From Acidimicrobiaceae bacterium (GTDB taxonomy: Bacteria > Actinomycetota > Acidimicrobiia > Acidimicrobiales > RAAP-2), in contig DAIEHI010000064.1 of NCBI GenBank assembly GCA_027355725.1, positions 1 to 64,000 on the forward strand: a stretch of 64,000 nucleotides of DNA. The letters run 5' to 3'. This document shows, piece by piece, positions 6,828 to 15,683 of this stretch. Position numbers and translations under genes: made by a program. Below the pieces are notes generated by a model. The model saw nothing but the letters and a program-made list of their open reading frames with translations, was not told the origin of the DNA and searched no databases. How positions within the stretch are numbered: position 1 is the stretch's first letter; each line of letters opens with the position of its first letter.

Positions 6828-8898
6828 TCACGCTCCCTACCGTTGAAATTGACATTGTTGGTCCGATCTCTCCCACACCGATGACGCCCAAGCGCGGCAG
6901 GCTCGGCGCCAGAAGTCGCTTGAGCGCCGGTCGAAGTCGCGTCGCACACACGAGCACCGGGTTGTGGCCGCGCGCTTCGGATTCGCGAACGAAGTGTCCG
7001 ACGTTTCGAGCAATCTCCTCGGCCTCGTGGGCCGCGATGGCGAGACTTCGACGACCACGATCACTCACGCGAAGAGCACCTATGAGTCCTTGCTCGAGCA
7101 CGGGCGACAGGGTGATCGCCGAGAGGCGTCCGTCACGCTCGAACAGCGAGCCGATGGTCGTTGCGAGCGCGACGCGCGCCGCCTCAAGCAGGCTGTCGGC
7201 GTCTTTTTGTGGACCTCGAGCTTGCTCGGTGAGCGCCTCGACGATGCGCACGAGGTCACGCACCGGCACGCCTTCTTCGAGCAGCCCTCGAAGCACGACC
7301 TGCACGTCGCCGAGGGTGAGGTTCGCTGCGGCCATCTCTTCAAGTACGACGGGGTTCGAGGCCTTGATGGCGTCGAGCAGCAGTTTCGTGTCCTGGCGCG
7401 ACAAGAGCTCGCCGGCGTGTTCACGAACGATCTCTGCGAGGTGGGTCGTCACGACTGCAGAGCGGTCGACCACGGTCACCCCCGCCACCGCCGCCTCGTG
7501 ACTGAGGCCCACCGGGATCCACTTGGCGCGACCCCCAAAGGCCGGGTCGCGGGTGTCGAGACCGCTCAGTCCATCGAGGTTCTCGCCAATGGCGAGCAAC
7601 TTACCTCGCGGCGCCTGACCCCGAGCGACCTCAACGCCGTGCACACGAATGGCGTATTCGTCGTTGGGCAAGTCGAGATTGTCCCTCGTGTGCACGCGTG
7701 GCATCACGATCCCGAGCTCTTTGGCGACGTTTCGACGAAGCGCCCTCACGCGGTCAAGCAGGTCGCCGCCGCGTTCGCTCTGCACCAGGTCAATGAGGTC
7801 GACGCCCAACTCGAGACTGAGCGGCTCGACCGCCATGCCCGCGGCGAGGGTTTCGGCCGACTCATCGAGGACATCGGGCGTCGGCGCATCAAGCGCACCA
7901 CTCGCGCCACCTTGGACGTCCTTGGGCAGGCGTGAGCCGAAGTAGTAGACCAGTCCACCGACGATGACAAAGGGAACCTTCGGCAGTCCCGGCACCAGCG
8001 CCAAGGTCGCCATGACCACCCCGGTGGTTCGTACAATGCGCCGAAAGCGCGAGAGTTGCTGGACGACGTCGTGACCAAGGTCGTGCTCGGTAGCGGACCG
8101 GGTGACGATGATGCCCGTCGAGAGCGACAGCAACAACGCGGGCACCTGGGAGACGAGGCCGTCACCGACCGACAACAGACTGTAGGTGTCGATGGCGTTG
8201 GACATCGTCAAGTGGCGCTGGAGGATGCCGATCGCGAGCCCGCCGATCAGGTTCACCATGGTGATCACTATCGCCGCCACTGCGTCGCCTCGAACGAACT
8301 TCGACGCACCATCCATAGCTCCGTAGAAGTCGGCTTCGTCAGCGATTTCGCGCCGACGTCGCTGGGCTTCGAGTTCGCTGATCGCACCCGATGCCCGGTC
8401 GGCGTCGATGGCCATCTGCTTACCGGGCATGCCGTCGAGTGTGAAACGTGCGGCCACCTCAGCCACACGTCCTGAGCCCGAGGTGATGACCACGAACTGG
8501 ATGATGATCAGGATGAAGAAGATGACGAGGCCGACGACGATCGATCCGCCGACGACGAAGTGTCCAAAACTCGACACCACCACTCCGGCGTAGCCGTGCA
8601 GGAGGACCTGTCGGGTCACCGCCACGTTGAGCGCCAGGCGGAACATCGTCGCTATCAGCACCAACGTGGGAAAGACCGAGAAATCGAGGGGCCGCTTCAC
8701 CTGCATCGCCGTGAGCAGGACGAGCACCGATCCCGTGATGTTTCCCGTGATGAGCAGGTCGATCACGAACGTGGGCAGTGGGATGATCAAGACCACCACG
8801 ACCGCCACCACCGACAACGGCACGGCCATGTGGATGACGTGCTTCCATCGACCCTCTTGGGCGTTGGGTGAAATGCGGGGTCGACTGATCAGGGACAT
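6802..8898 (-). CDS. flhA: FlhA, flagellar export gate protein
   Basis: This 698-residue integral membrane protein is a core part of the flagellar type III export gate. The N-terminal half has about eight hydrophobic helices and the FHIPEP-family hallmark segment around RFTLDGMPGKQMAIDADRAS. The C-terminal half is the soluble FlhA-C domain that docks chaperone-substrate complexes. The frame is open 52 codons further upstream, but the ATG at 8898 is chosen because GGAG precedes it and because a sigma-28-like promoter at 8970-8996 lies within the upstream extension. It is first in the flhA-FlhF-like-membrane protein unit. Confidence 0.95.
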   Translation of the reverse strand: MSLISRPRISPNAQEGRWKHVIHMAVPLSVVAVVVVLIIPLPTFVIDLLITGNITGSVLVLLTAMQVKRPLDFSVFPTLVLIATMFRLALNVAVTRQVLLHGYAGVVVSSFGHFVVGGSIVVGLVIFFILIIIQFVVITSGSGRVAEVAARFTLDGMPGKQMAIDADRASGAISELEAQRRRREIADEADFYGAMDGASKFVRGDAVAAIVITMVNLIGGLAIGILQRHLTMSNAIDTYSLLSVGDGLVSQVPALLLSLSTGIIVTRSATEHDLGHDVVQQLSRFRRIVRTTGVVMATLALVPGLPKVPFVIVGGLVYYFGSRLPKDVQGGASGALDAPTPDVLDESAETLAAGMAVEPLSLELGVDLIDLVQSERGGDLLDRVRALRRNVAKELGIVMPRVHTRDNLDLPNDEYAIRVHGVEVARGQAPRGKLLAIGENLDGLSGLDTRDPAFGGRAKWIPVGLSHEAAVAGVTVVDRSAVVTTHLAEIVREHAGELLSRQDTKLLLDAIKASNPVVLEEMAAANLTLGDVQVVLRGLLEEGVPVRDLVRIVEALTEQARGPQKDADSLLEAARVALATTIGSLFERDGRLSAITLSPVLEQGLIGALRVSDRGRRSLAIAAHEAEEIARNVGHFVRESEARGHNPVLVCATRLRPALKRLLAPSLPRLGVIGVGEIGPTMSISTVGSVNGEVAATV

Positions 8899-8969
8899 TG
8901 AACTCCAGGACGTACCGTCCGCTCGTGTCCGTCCCTGGACGCTCTCTGGCCTTCCTAAGCCTGATGGTA

Positions 8970-8996
8970 TTACGACCACTGCGGGCTCAGAATTGA
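8970..8996 (-). promoter_or_regulatory. Sigma-28-like promoter of flhA
   Basis: On the minus strand it reads TCAATTCT-N11-GGTCGTAA, in the 205-base gap between flhB and flhA. The expected transcript starts near 8963, leaving a leader of about 65 bases before the flhA ATG. An export-gate gene under a sigma-28 promoter is unusual compared with the three-class hierarchy of enteric bacteria. Confidence 0.72.
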
Positions 8997-9103
8997 GGGG
9001 TGGTGACAATATTATTAGCGCCGATTTCAACAATGGCCCCGAGTCCAGCCTCAACGCGGGAACGCACGCCTTTTACCCCGTAATCGCTTGGCCGGTGACG
9101 GTC

Positions 9104-10189
9104 TCAGTCGACCATGACGTGGACCTGTCGAAACACGCGCGCCGAGGGCGAAAGCGAGTACACGAGCGCCAAGAGCCGAGCAACCGACGCGTAGAGGACC
9201 GGTGGCACGACGTCATCGACTTCACAGGACTTGTGCAGCGCCCGAGCGAGCGGCGGGTTCTCGACGATCACCACGCCACAGGTACGTGCGTGCTCTCTGA
9301 TCAGCATCGCGTTGTAGTCAGCCCCCTTGGCAACGACCCTCGGCGCCCGATCGACGCGGCGATTGTAGGCAATCGCCACGGCGTAGTGGGTTGGATTGGT
9401 CACCACGACGTCGGCGGAGCTGACTGCGGCGAGCATGTGCATTCGAGAGATGCTGCGCGCCTTGCTCCGAAGCGCCCGGCGCACCTCAGGATTTCCCTCG
9501 CTCTGTCGGTATTCGTCGCGGATCTCCTGTTTGGTCATGCGAAGGTCCTGTTGGTACTTTCTTCGTTGGAAGTAGTAGTCAACAGCAGCAATGGCGAGCG
9601 CAATGACACCGATGAGGCGAAGCAGGCTCACGACCGTCCCCGAACTCGCCGACAGCGTCGCCTGCAGCGGCAAGGTCGCTCCGCCCAGCACGTTCATCAC
9701 CAATTGGTGCATGATCAAGTAGCCAACGACCGTGAGGACGATGATCTTGAGAAAGGTCTTCGCGAGCGTCCAGGCTCCCTCGGCCGAGATCATCCGCTTT
9801 ATTCCAGCTTTTGGCGAGAGGCGAGAGACCTGCACGCGAAGCGCTTCGGGCGTGATGCGAAGTCCCACCTGCGCTACGGCGATGACAATGGCGAAGATGC
9901 CACCGGTCAACAAGATCGGCATCGCAGCGAAGGCCGCCGTTGCGAGCCCGTGTCCCAACAGTCCCACCGCATCGCCGACGCTCGGGTGACCCATGGTCTG
10001 GGTCGTCAGCACCGCGAAACCACTGATCCGATTGGCCGCGATGCCACCGAGCCACGGCAGTAGGGACGCTATGAGCAGGCTGCTCGCCCATCCGCCCAGC
10101 TCCTGGGACCGTGCGACCGACCCCTTGTCACGCATCTCCTTCTTGTGCTTCGGGGTCGCCTTTTCAGTGCGCTCGGACTTGTTCGCCAT
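9104..10189 (-). CDS. flhB: FlhB, flagellar export substrate-specificity switch
   Basis: This 361-residue export-gate protein starts with the charged family N-terminus (SERTEKATPKHKKEMRDKG). It has four membrane helices in residues 35-205 and then a cytoplasmic domain. The autocleavage motif NPTH is at residues 265-268 (DVVVTNPTHYAVAIAY). Cleavage there switches export from rod/hook to filament substrates. The start overlaps the fliR stop by one base (TGATG). It is the last gene of the flbD-to-flhB unit. Confidence 0.96.
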   Translation of the reverse strand: MANKSERTEKATPKHKKEMRDKGSVARSQELGGWASSLLIASLLPWLGGIAANRISGFAVLTTQTMGHPSVGDAVGLLGHGLATAAFAAMPILLTGGIFAIVIAVAQVGLRITPEALRVQVSRLSPKAGIKRMISAEGAWTLAKTFLKIIVLTVVGYLIMHQLVMNVLGGATLPLQATLSASSGTVVSLLRLIGVIALAIAAVDYYFQRRKYQQDLRMTKQEIRDEYRQSEGNPEVRRALRSKARSISRMHMLAAVSSADVVVTNPTHYAVAIAYNRRVDRAPRVVAKGADYNAMLIREHARTCGVVIVENPPLARALHKSCEVDDVVPPVLYASVARLLALVYSLSPSARVFRQVHVMVD

Positions 10190-10953
10190 CAGCCACCACC
10201 AAAGAGCTGTGACATGGCTCGGCTCACCATGTTCATCACGTCATTGGGTAGCGCAATGAGCGCGATGCTCACGCCGATGATCGCTACCAATATCTGCAGT
10301 GGCATCCCGAAGACGAAGACGTTGACCTGGGGGGCGGCCTTTGAGAGCAGCGCCAGCAGGATCTGGGTGCAGAAGAGCACCGCCACGAGCGGCGCCGCGA
10401 TCTCCATGGCTGCGGCGAAAAACGCCGCGACGTCGCTCGTCACACTCTGGGCGAGAGAGCCCATGGCGACCTTGGGAAAACTGGTGCCAATGGCCTCATA
10501 GGAACGAAGAAAACCCCCAACGATGACCGTCGCGGCCCCGGTCGTGAAGAGCAAGGTCGTCACGACCAGGTTGTAGAACTGTCCAAAGATCGGCGACTGC
10601 TGTTGGGACAACGGGTCGATCGCTTGGGGCAGGTTCATCCCCGAAAAGAGGTCGACGAGTCGTCCGGCGTTGGAAACAGCGTTCACGAACAGTGAGACCA
10701 CGTAGCCGAGTACGAGACCAACGACGACCTGGACCACCAGTTGGACCATGACTTGAGCGTCGCTTTGTGGAAGGACGTCGTGTTGCAGGGCCCCGGCGGC
10801 GAAGTACGCGAGTGAACCCGCGAGTCCGATCTTCATCATCCTCGGGATCGCCGCGTTGGAGAAGGGCGGACAGATGCTCACCCACGCTATGGACCTCGCG
10901 AAGGCGAGCGCCAGTGCGACGACAAAGCTCGACGAGAGGCTAAAGCCCATCAA
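10189..10953 (-). CDS. fliR: FliR, flagellar export gate protein
   Basis: This 254-residue membrane protein has about six hydrophobic helices, among them SFVVALALAFARSIAWVSIC and a C-terminal LVAIIGVSIALIALP. With FliP and FliQ it forms the helical core of the export channel. It overlaps fliQ by four bases and flhB by one, the standard fliP-fliQ-fliR-flhB order. The length is normal for the family. Confidence 0.94.
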   Translation of the reverse strand: MMGFSLSSSFVVALALAFARSIAWVSICPPFSNAAIPRMMKIGLAGSLAYFAAGALQHDVLPQSDAQVMVQLVVQVVVGLVLGYVVSLFVNAVSNAGRLVDLFSGMNLPQAIDPLSQQQSPIFGQFYNLVVTTLLFTTGAATVIVGGFLRSYEAIGTSFPKVAMGSLAQSVTSDVAAFFAAAMEIAAPLVAVLFCTQILLALLSKAAPQVNVFVFGMPLQILVAIIGVSIALIALPNDVMNMVSRAMSQLFGGG

Positions 10954-11225
10954 TGCCCCGTCGTGAGGCTCGGAATCGAGTTGTAGAGATGCTCGGTGAA
11001 CGCCACGGTGATGCCGAGCATCCAGTGTCCGAGCACTAAGAGGACGACGCCAATGGCGACGACCTTGGGTAGAAAGGTCAGCGTGAACTCCTGGATCGAG
11101 GTGACCGCCTGGAACAGAGCGACGATCATGCCCACGACCAGACTGACCACGAGTACCGGTCCAGCCAACTCCGCCACCAAAAGAAGCGTTTGGGACGCTA
11201 AGTGCAAGACCGTTGAGGAATCCAT
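10950..11225 (-). CDS. fliQ: FliQ, flagellar export gate protein
   Basis: This 91-residue protein has two hydrophobic helices (VLVVSLVVGMIVALFQAVTS, containing the family segment that continues IQEFTLTFLPK, and a second helix VVAIGVVLLVLGHWML). It assembles around the FliP-FliR core in the export gate. The start is one base past the fliP stop, and the end overlaps fliR by four bases. Confidence 0.95.
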   Translation of the reverse strand: MDSSTVLHLASQTLLLVAELAGPVLVVSLVVGMIVALFQAVTSIQEFTLTFLPKVVAIGVVLLVLGHWMLGITVAFTEHLYNSIPSLTTGH

Positions 11226-11226
11226 C

Positions 11227-11916
11227 TCAGTGGTTGAACGAGAGTAGGAGCGAGTGGACCACGAGAGTCCAACCGTCGACGAGTACGAAGAGCAGGATCT
11301 TGAAGGGCAGCGCGATCAGCGTGGGCGGCAACATGTAGATGCCCATCGACATCATGATCGCCGACACCACGAGGTCGATGATCATGAAGGGAACAAAGAT
11401 CATGAAGCCGATCAGGAACGCGGTCTGGATCTCGGAGAGCACGAAGGCGGGGATCACCGTCGTCAACGGCAACGACTCGGGGTTCGCGGCGCTCTCGTGA
11501 CGAAATGAGGTGAACATGCTCAGTTCTTGGCTCTTGGTCTGCTTGAGCATCCACGTCTTGAGGGGTACTTCACCGAGAGCGATTGCCTGGGTCGCAGTGA
11601 TCTGACCGTGCTCGTAGGGCTGGATCGCGACGTGGTTGATCGTCGACATCACCGGCGCCATGATGAACAACGAGATGATGAGCGCGAGGCCCGCGAGGAC
11701 TTGATTGGGTGGGACCGTCTGGGTTCCGAGGGCGTTTCTCGTCAACGCGAGCACGATGAAGGTGCGCGGGAACGCGGTCATCAAGACAAGCACCGACGGT
11801 GCAATGGCCAGCACCGTGAAGACCACGATGATGAGCACCGACGTTGAAGGATTCTTCAGTCCACCCACGTTGACGTTGATGCTCGAGTTCGCGGCGAGCA
11901 GGAGTGCGCCGTTCAT
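11227..11916 (-). CDS. fliP: FliP, flagellar export gate protein
   Basis: This 229-residue protein forms the base of the export channel. It has an N-terminal hydrophobic segment, then the family hallmark around MTAFPRTFIVLALTRNALGT and the segment PPNQVLAGLALIISLFIMAP. The C-terminal signature is IPAFVLSEIQTAFLIGF with FVPFMIIDLVVSAIMMSMG. The N-terminus is short and lacks the long cleavable leader seen in some proteobacterial FliP proteins. A 66-base gap separates it from fliO. Confidence 0.96.
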   Translation of the reverse strand: MNGALLLAANSSINVNVGGLKNPSTSVLIIVVFTVLAIAPSVLVLMTAFPRTFIVLALTRNALGTQTVPPNQVLAGLALIISLFIMAPVMSTINHVAIQPYEHGQITATQAIALGEVPLKTWMLKQTKSQELSMFTSFRHESAANPESLPLTTVIPAFVLSEIQTAFLIGFMIFVPFMIIDLVVSAIMMSMGIYMLPPTLIALPFKILLFVLVDGWTLVVHSLLLSFNH

Positions 11917-11982
11917 CGCTCAACCCCGTTGCGGTGATGTTCTTCGTACAGCATGGGCATCCCCTAAGGGAGTGCTGGGGCG

Positions 11983-12393
11983 TCAGCGCCGCACAGTCAA
12001 CTCCCGTAGACGGTCGACGAAGGCATCCCATGCCCCTGGTGCGTGTACTTCAGTGTCCAACGCCGTCCCTGGCGTTAGAAGATCTTCAGGGCTCTCCGAC
12101 GATTTCGTCGGGGGCCTCTCGAGAGTGCCGTCCCCGAGGTCAGCGAGCATGGTCACCTGTTGTGCACTCTGGCCCACGAGGAACGTGTGCTCAGCGACTC
12201 GAACCAGATAGAGCGAGGAATGCTTGCCCAGAGAGCGGCGGGTGACCACTTCAAGTTGACCAGTGGGTTTGGCAACGAGCTTTCCCCCGGCGACTTGGAA
12301 CCGACGTGCGACGCGCGCCAACACGAGGAGCAGCCCAATGACCAGTGCTAACACCAGCATTGTTCGTGCGAACTCGTAGATCGACGCGCCCAT
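11983..12393 (-). CDS. fliO: FliO, flagellar export gate assembly protein
   Basis: This 136-residue protein has a single N-terminal membrane helix (MLVLALVIGLLLVLARVAR) and a cytoplasmic part containing LEVVTRRSLGKHSSLYLVRV followed by HTFLVGQS. That small beta domain is typical of FliO, which helps assemble the FliP ring. It lies between fliN (three-base gap) and fliP. The C-terminal 50 residues are not conserved in any way I recognise. Confidence 0.87.
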   Translation of the reverse strand: MGASIYEFARTMLVLALVIGLLLVLARVARRFQVAGGKLVAKPTGQLEVVTRRSLGKHSSLYLVRVAEHTFLVGQSAQQVTMLADLGDGTLERPPTKSSESPEDLLTPGTALDTEVHAPGAWDAFVDRLRELTVRR

Positions 12394-12396
12394 GGT

Positions 12397-12723
12397 CTAG
12401 TTGCCCTTCTCCGAGAGGATCTCGGTAATGCGAACGCCGTACTCGTCGCCGACCTCCACCACTTCCCCGCGCGCGAGTACCACCTCGCGATTGAGCACGA
12501 TCTCGATGGGCGCACCGACCGCCTGGTCGAGTTCGATAATGTGGCCCGGGCGAAGTTCACCGAGTTCACCAAAGGAGAGACGGGTCTTGCCAATCCACGC
12601 CGACACCTCAACTGAGACGTTGCGGAACTGATTCTCACGCACCCTCATCCGGTCCTCGTCAACACCCTTTGGGGCGATCGGTGCATCGCTCGACGCGCCG
12701 TCTGAACCATTGATAATCGTCAT
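12397..12723 (-). CDS. fliN: FliN, flagellar C-ring switch protein
   Basis: The 108-residue protein consists of a short variable N-terminus and one SpoA domain (VSVEVSAWIGKTRLSFGELG, then LRPGHIIELDQAVGAPIEI and VVEVGDEYGVRITEIL). FliN forms the base of the C-ring and a docking site for export cargo. The ATG at 12723 overlaps the fliM stop as ATGA and is preferred over an in-frame ATG 17 codons upstream. No CheC-like domain of the FliY type is fused. Confidence 0.93.
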   Translation of the reverse strand: MTIINGSDGASSDAPIAPKGVDEDRMRVRENQFRNVSVEVSAWIGKTRLSFGELGELRPGHIIELDQAVGAPIEIVLNREVVLARGEVVEVGDEYGVRITEILSEKGN

Positions 12724-13610
12724 CTCGCGACCTCCTCTTTGATCTCGCACGCCTTGTGGACACCGGAACTGCACATGTCGGCGAGCCCTATCAGCAGCCC
12801 CTCTACGCGAACCTCGAGGGGTCGTCCCTTGGGGTGTCCAAGACCCAGGCTGTCACCAACACGAAGCGTCAATAACTGCGCCGGCGTCGTGACGAAGCTC
12901 GGGAACTGAAAGACCAACTCGAGCGGTACCTCGTAGAGCCTGCGGCGGGTGTCGAGGGAGAATGAGTCGTCGCGCTCCTCGCCACTCGAGACCGATCGGG
13001 CCGCGAGCAAGTCGAACAGTAGTCGCACCATGGGATAGGGCAAGCACAGCACCGCTGGGCGCATTGGTCGTCCCGCGGTCGTCAGATCGAGTCGAATAGC
13101 CACGCACGTTTCTTGAGGACCCGCAATCGACACACTCTCCGCAGTCTCATCCTGGCTCTCGAGCAGTGGCGTAATGGTCTGGATTCGCGTCATCGTTTTG
13201 GCGAACTCGACGATCAGATCCGTGATGATCGGGGCGAGGAACGCCTTGTCGATCTCGCTCGGCGTGCGACCGGTGAAGTCATCTTCGCCCGTACCCGCGA
13301 GTCGCAGGTCGACAAACGCGAGCACCTCATCTGTCGGAATCACCAAGACGCCACGGCCCACGAGCGGCGCCATTGAAAAGGTGAAGAAATGCATGTTGTC
13401 GTGGAACTCTTCTGCGAGGTCGCGCCACATCACCTGATCGAGGGAGTTGAGATCAAACGTGCACGGTCGGTGCAGTATCGCGCTCAGTCGCTGGGTTGCC
13501 GCGCGGGTGAAACTCTCAGACAGTCCGTGGAGGGTCTGGAGGTCTTGGCGTTCTAGAAGATCGGTACGACGAAAGTCATGGTTGCGTACCTCTTTAGTGG
13601 TCGGGCTCAT
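12720..13610 (-). CDS. fliM: FliM, flagellar switch protein without the CheY-binding N-terminus
   Basis: This 296-residue C-ring protein has the family start of the middle domain (HDFRRTDLLERQDLQTLHGL) at about residues 10-30, the middle domain to about 205, and a C-terminal SpoA-type domain (VPLELVFQFPSFVTTPAQLL). What is missing is the N-terminal segment with the LSQxEIDALL motif that binds phosphorylated CheY and normally precedes DFRRPD by 30 or more residues. Only 22 bases separate this gene from motB, so there is no room for it unless the genes overlap. This agrees with the absence of chemotaxis genes here. Confidence 0.93.
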   Translation of the reverse strand: MSPTTKEVRNHDFRRTDLLERQDLQTLHGLSESFTRAATQRLSAILHRPCTFDLNSLDQVMWRDLAEEFHDNMHFFTFSMAPLVGRGVLVIPTDEVLAFVDLRLAGTGEDDFTGRTPSEIDKAFLAPIITDLIVEFAKTMTRIQTITPLLESQDETAESVSIAGPQETCVAIRLDLTTAGRPMRPAVLCLPYPMVRLLFDLLAARSVSSGEERDDSFSLDTRRRLYEVPLELVFQFPSFVTTPAQLLTLRVGDSLGLGHPKGRPLEVRVEGLLIGLADMCSSGVHKACEIKEEVAR

Positions 13611-13632
13611 GTTCTGCTACCTGTGCCCTCGC

Positions 13633-14385
13633 CTACGGAGCCAGCTTCGCGGTGGGACTCACCACGATGTTGACTCGCCGATTCTGCGCCTGACCGGCGG
13701 GCGTTGAGTTCGTTGCGACCGGATGGTACTGGCCGTAGCCGAGCAGGATCAGTTGCGTTGGTTTGACGCCGTCCCCGGTTGACATTCGAACGACCACCGA
13801 CGCCGCGCGCGCTGCTGAGAGTGCCCAGTTGTCCGCATACGGTCCCGACACGATGGGTCGATTGTCCGTGTAACCCGCCACTTCGATCGCATTGTCGTAC
13901 TTCTTCAACACTTGAGCCGATGCGTCCACGATCTTGTAACCGCTCGGTGACAGCTGCGCTGAGTTGGTGACGAAGAACGTCGAGTCCGCGACCAGTCCTT
14001 CGGTCAGTCCCGTCGGAGTGATCGCGAAAGTGACGTCCTGTAACAGCCCCTTCGCCTTCAATGCGGAACTCAGCGCTTTTTCGATCTTGACGAGCTGAGT
14101 GGATGGACTTGACTTCGAGTTGGTGACCGCCGTGGTGCTCCCGTGAGGAATGTGGAAGAGCTTCGAATGCTGCACAGACTGCTTGAACTCGCGGAACTTC
14201 GCCTGGTTGAGACTCGAGATCGCGTACAGGACAATGAACAACACCAAGAGCAGGGTGATCATGTCCGCGTAGGTCAGCAACCACCGCTCGGCGTTCTCTA
14301 CTTCGTGCTCGCCGTGGGTGTCCCCGCGACGACGATTCGCTCTGCGGTAGGGAGCTGTTCTGGTGCCGGGTTCCTTCACGCTCAC
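13633..14385 (-). CDS. motB: MotB, flagellar stator protein
   Basis: This 250-residue protein has a basic cytoplasmic N-terminus, one membrane helix starting at LLTYADMITLLLVLFIVLYA, and a periplasmic OmpA-like peptidoglycan-binding domain (VAGYTDNRPIV, then LSAARAASVVVRMSTGDGV and LLGYGQYHPVATN). Asp41 in the YAD motif is the proton-binding residue of the stator. It overlaps motA by four bases. The fliL gene that often follows motB is absent; fliM comes next. Confidence 0.95.
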   Translation of the reverse strand: MSVKEPGTRTAPYRRANRRRGDTHGEHEVENAERWLLTYADMITLLLVLFIVLYAISSLNQAKFREFKQSVQHSKLFHIPHGSTTAVTNSKSSPSTQLVKIEKALSSALKAKGLLQDVTFAITPTGLTEGLVADSTFFVTNSAQLSPSGYKIVDASAQVLKKYDNAIEVAGYTDNRPIVSGPYADNWALSAARAASVVVRMSTGDGVKPTQLILLGYGQYHPVATNSTPAGQAQNRRVNIVVSPTAKLAP

Positions 14386-15170
14386 GCCGCCGCATCCGGA
14401 GCCTCTCCCCCGTTAGCCCGAGTCGCGCTATCGCCTCGTTCTGACGGTGCGAGGAACGCATCCAGTCGGTCCCTGAGTTCTGTGGTCGATGCGTTCAATT
14501 GCATCGTGAGCAAGCCTTCGATCACCATCTCGCGATAGGTCACCTCTTCTTCTGACACCCGCTTCAACTTGTTCGAGATCGGGAGCCACACGGCGTTGGC
14601 GAGCAACACGCCCCAGAGTGTCGCGGTGAATGCGGCCGCGATGGCCGGACCGAGTTTGCCCGGCGAACTGAGTTGCCCGAGCACTCCAATGAGGCCAATG
14701 ATCGTGCCGAGAATCCCAAAGGTCGGCGAGAAGCCGGCCATGTCTGCAAAGAACTTGGTAGCCGCCTGATGGCGCACGCGAAGTCCGTTGATCTCGGCGG
14801 CCATCAACTCGTGCACCCGCTCGGGGTCAGAGGTCGAGATGATGAGCTGGATGCCCTTTTTCATGAACGAATCGTCGGTCTCGAGCTCTTCGAGCACCAA
14901 CGGATTCGAACGTGCTTCTTTGGCCATTGCGAGCAGTGCGTCGATGGTCTCTCGGATATTGGGGCCTTTTCCGGGCTTTAGTACCTTGAGCAGTGCCTTA
15001 GGGATCGTCTTTAGTCGGCGCACCTCGAAGCCCGCCATTGAAGCGCCGAGACTCCCCCCGACCACGAGTAGCAAAGAGGAGACCTTGATCAAGGAGCCGG
15101 GGTTGCCGCCGTCCATGGTCATGGCGCCCATCACCGCCATGATCGAGATGAGGATGCCTAACGGAGTCAT
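14382..15170 (-). CDS. motA: MotA, flagellar stator protein
   Basis: This 262-residue protein has four hydrophobic helices: two near the N-terminus (ILISIMAVMGAMTMDGGNPG and VSSLLLVVGGSLGASMAGFE) and two after residue 145 (ADMAGFSPTFGILGTIIGLI and AIAAAFTATLWGVLLANAVW). The conserved prolines of the torque-generating loops are present. The C-terminus (MVIEGLLTMQLNAS) is typical. MotA and MotB form the proton-driven stator. It overlaps flbD and motB by four bases each. Confidence 0.95.
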   Translation of the reverse strand: MTPLGILISIMAVMGAMTMDGGNPGSLIKVSSLLLVVGGSLGASMAGFEVRRLKTIPKALLKVLKPGKGPNIRETIDALLAMAKEARSNPLVLEELETDDSFMKKGIQLIISTSDPERVHELMAAEINGLRVRHQAATKFFADMAGFSPTFGILGTIIGLIGVLGQLSSPGKLGPAIAAAFTATLWGVLLANAVWLPISNKLKRVSEEEVTYREMVIEGLLTMQLNASTTELRDRLDAFLAPSERGDSATRANGGEAPDAAA

Positions 15171-15448
15171 GCGCCGTGCACCTGGGTCAACTGGGTGATC
15201 TCGCGGGTCATTGCGAGCGGTGAGGACTCCTCGTACTCACCGTCGGGGCGGTCGAAGACCCGACGCAGCAGCGCCGTCTTCTCGGCACGAATCATCTCGA
15301 CCACGGTCGCCGGGTCGTCGGCCAAGATCATGTGCCCGCCGTAGCGTAGATACACCGCTGATTGGCCCCCCGACGCGTGCTCGACGCGTTCGATGAGATC
15401 CTCATTCAGGTGCATCATCGCGCCGTCAAGTTTCTTCACCGCGATCAA
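15167..15448 (-). CDS. flbD: FlbD family flagellar protein
   Basis: This 93-residue protein follows the FlbD pattern: IAVKKLDGAMMHLNEDLIER, then VEHASGGQSAVYLRYGGHMI, then a helix LADDPATVVEMIRAEKTALL. FlbD is a small conserved protein found just before motA in Gram-positive flagellar operons; its biochemical role is not well defined. The start is TTG at 15448, with GGAGC five bases upstream. The reading frame is open 60 codons further, but that stretch is not FlbD-like and contains a sigma-28-like promoter at 15488-15514. Confidence 0.85.
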   Translation of the reverse strand: MIAVKKLDGAMMHLNEDLIERVEHASGGQSAVYLRYGGHMILADDPATVVEMIRAEKTALLRRVFDRPDGEYEESSPLAMTREITQLTQVHGA

Positions 15449-15487
15449 GGCTGCTCCGTTCGGACGTTGGGGGTCATCTGTATCTGA

Positions 15488-15514
15488 TAACGGACCAATC
15501 CGACGAAGAATTGA
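15488..15514 (-). promoter_or_regulatory. Sigma-28-like promoter of flbD-motA-motB-fliM to flhB
   Basis: On the minus strand it reads TCAATTCT-N11-GTCCGTTA. The transcript should start near 15481, about 34 bases before the flbD TTG. It would drive the motor, switch and export-gate genes. It lies in the 235-base gap between flgE and flbD. Confidence 0.72.
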
Positions 15515-15683
15515 GAGGTGGGGCGAACTGAACACCACCGCCCGGTTCTGCGGTCTCAGCTGGATGATGTTGGAAGGTGCTGGCTTTGCGCGTATTCTCC
15601 CCGTTCGCCCGACCACCATCCACTTCATGATCAGGGCTTTTATAAGTAAGAACTTAAGAATGTGTCCCCCACCCCGCCCGTGA

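Noticed and set aside
8627-10063. Long plus-strand reading frame of 478 codons opposite flhA and flhB
   Set aside because: It runs antisense through two well-supported genes, is rich in Arg and His, and matches no family; it is a shadow of high-GC codon use.
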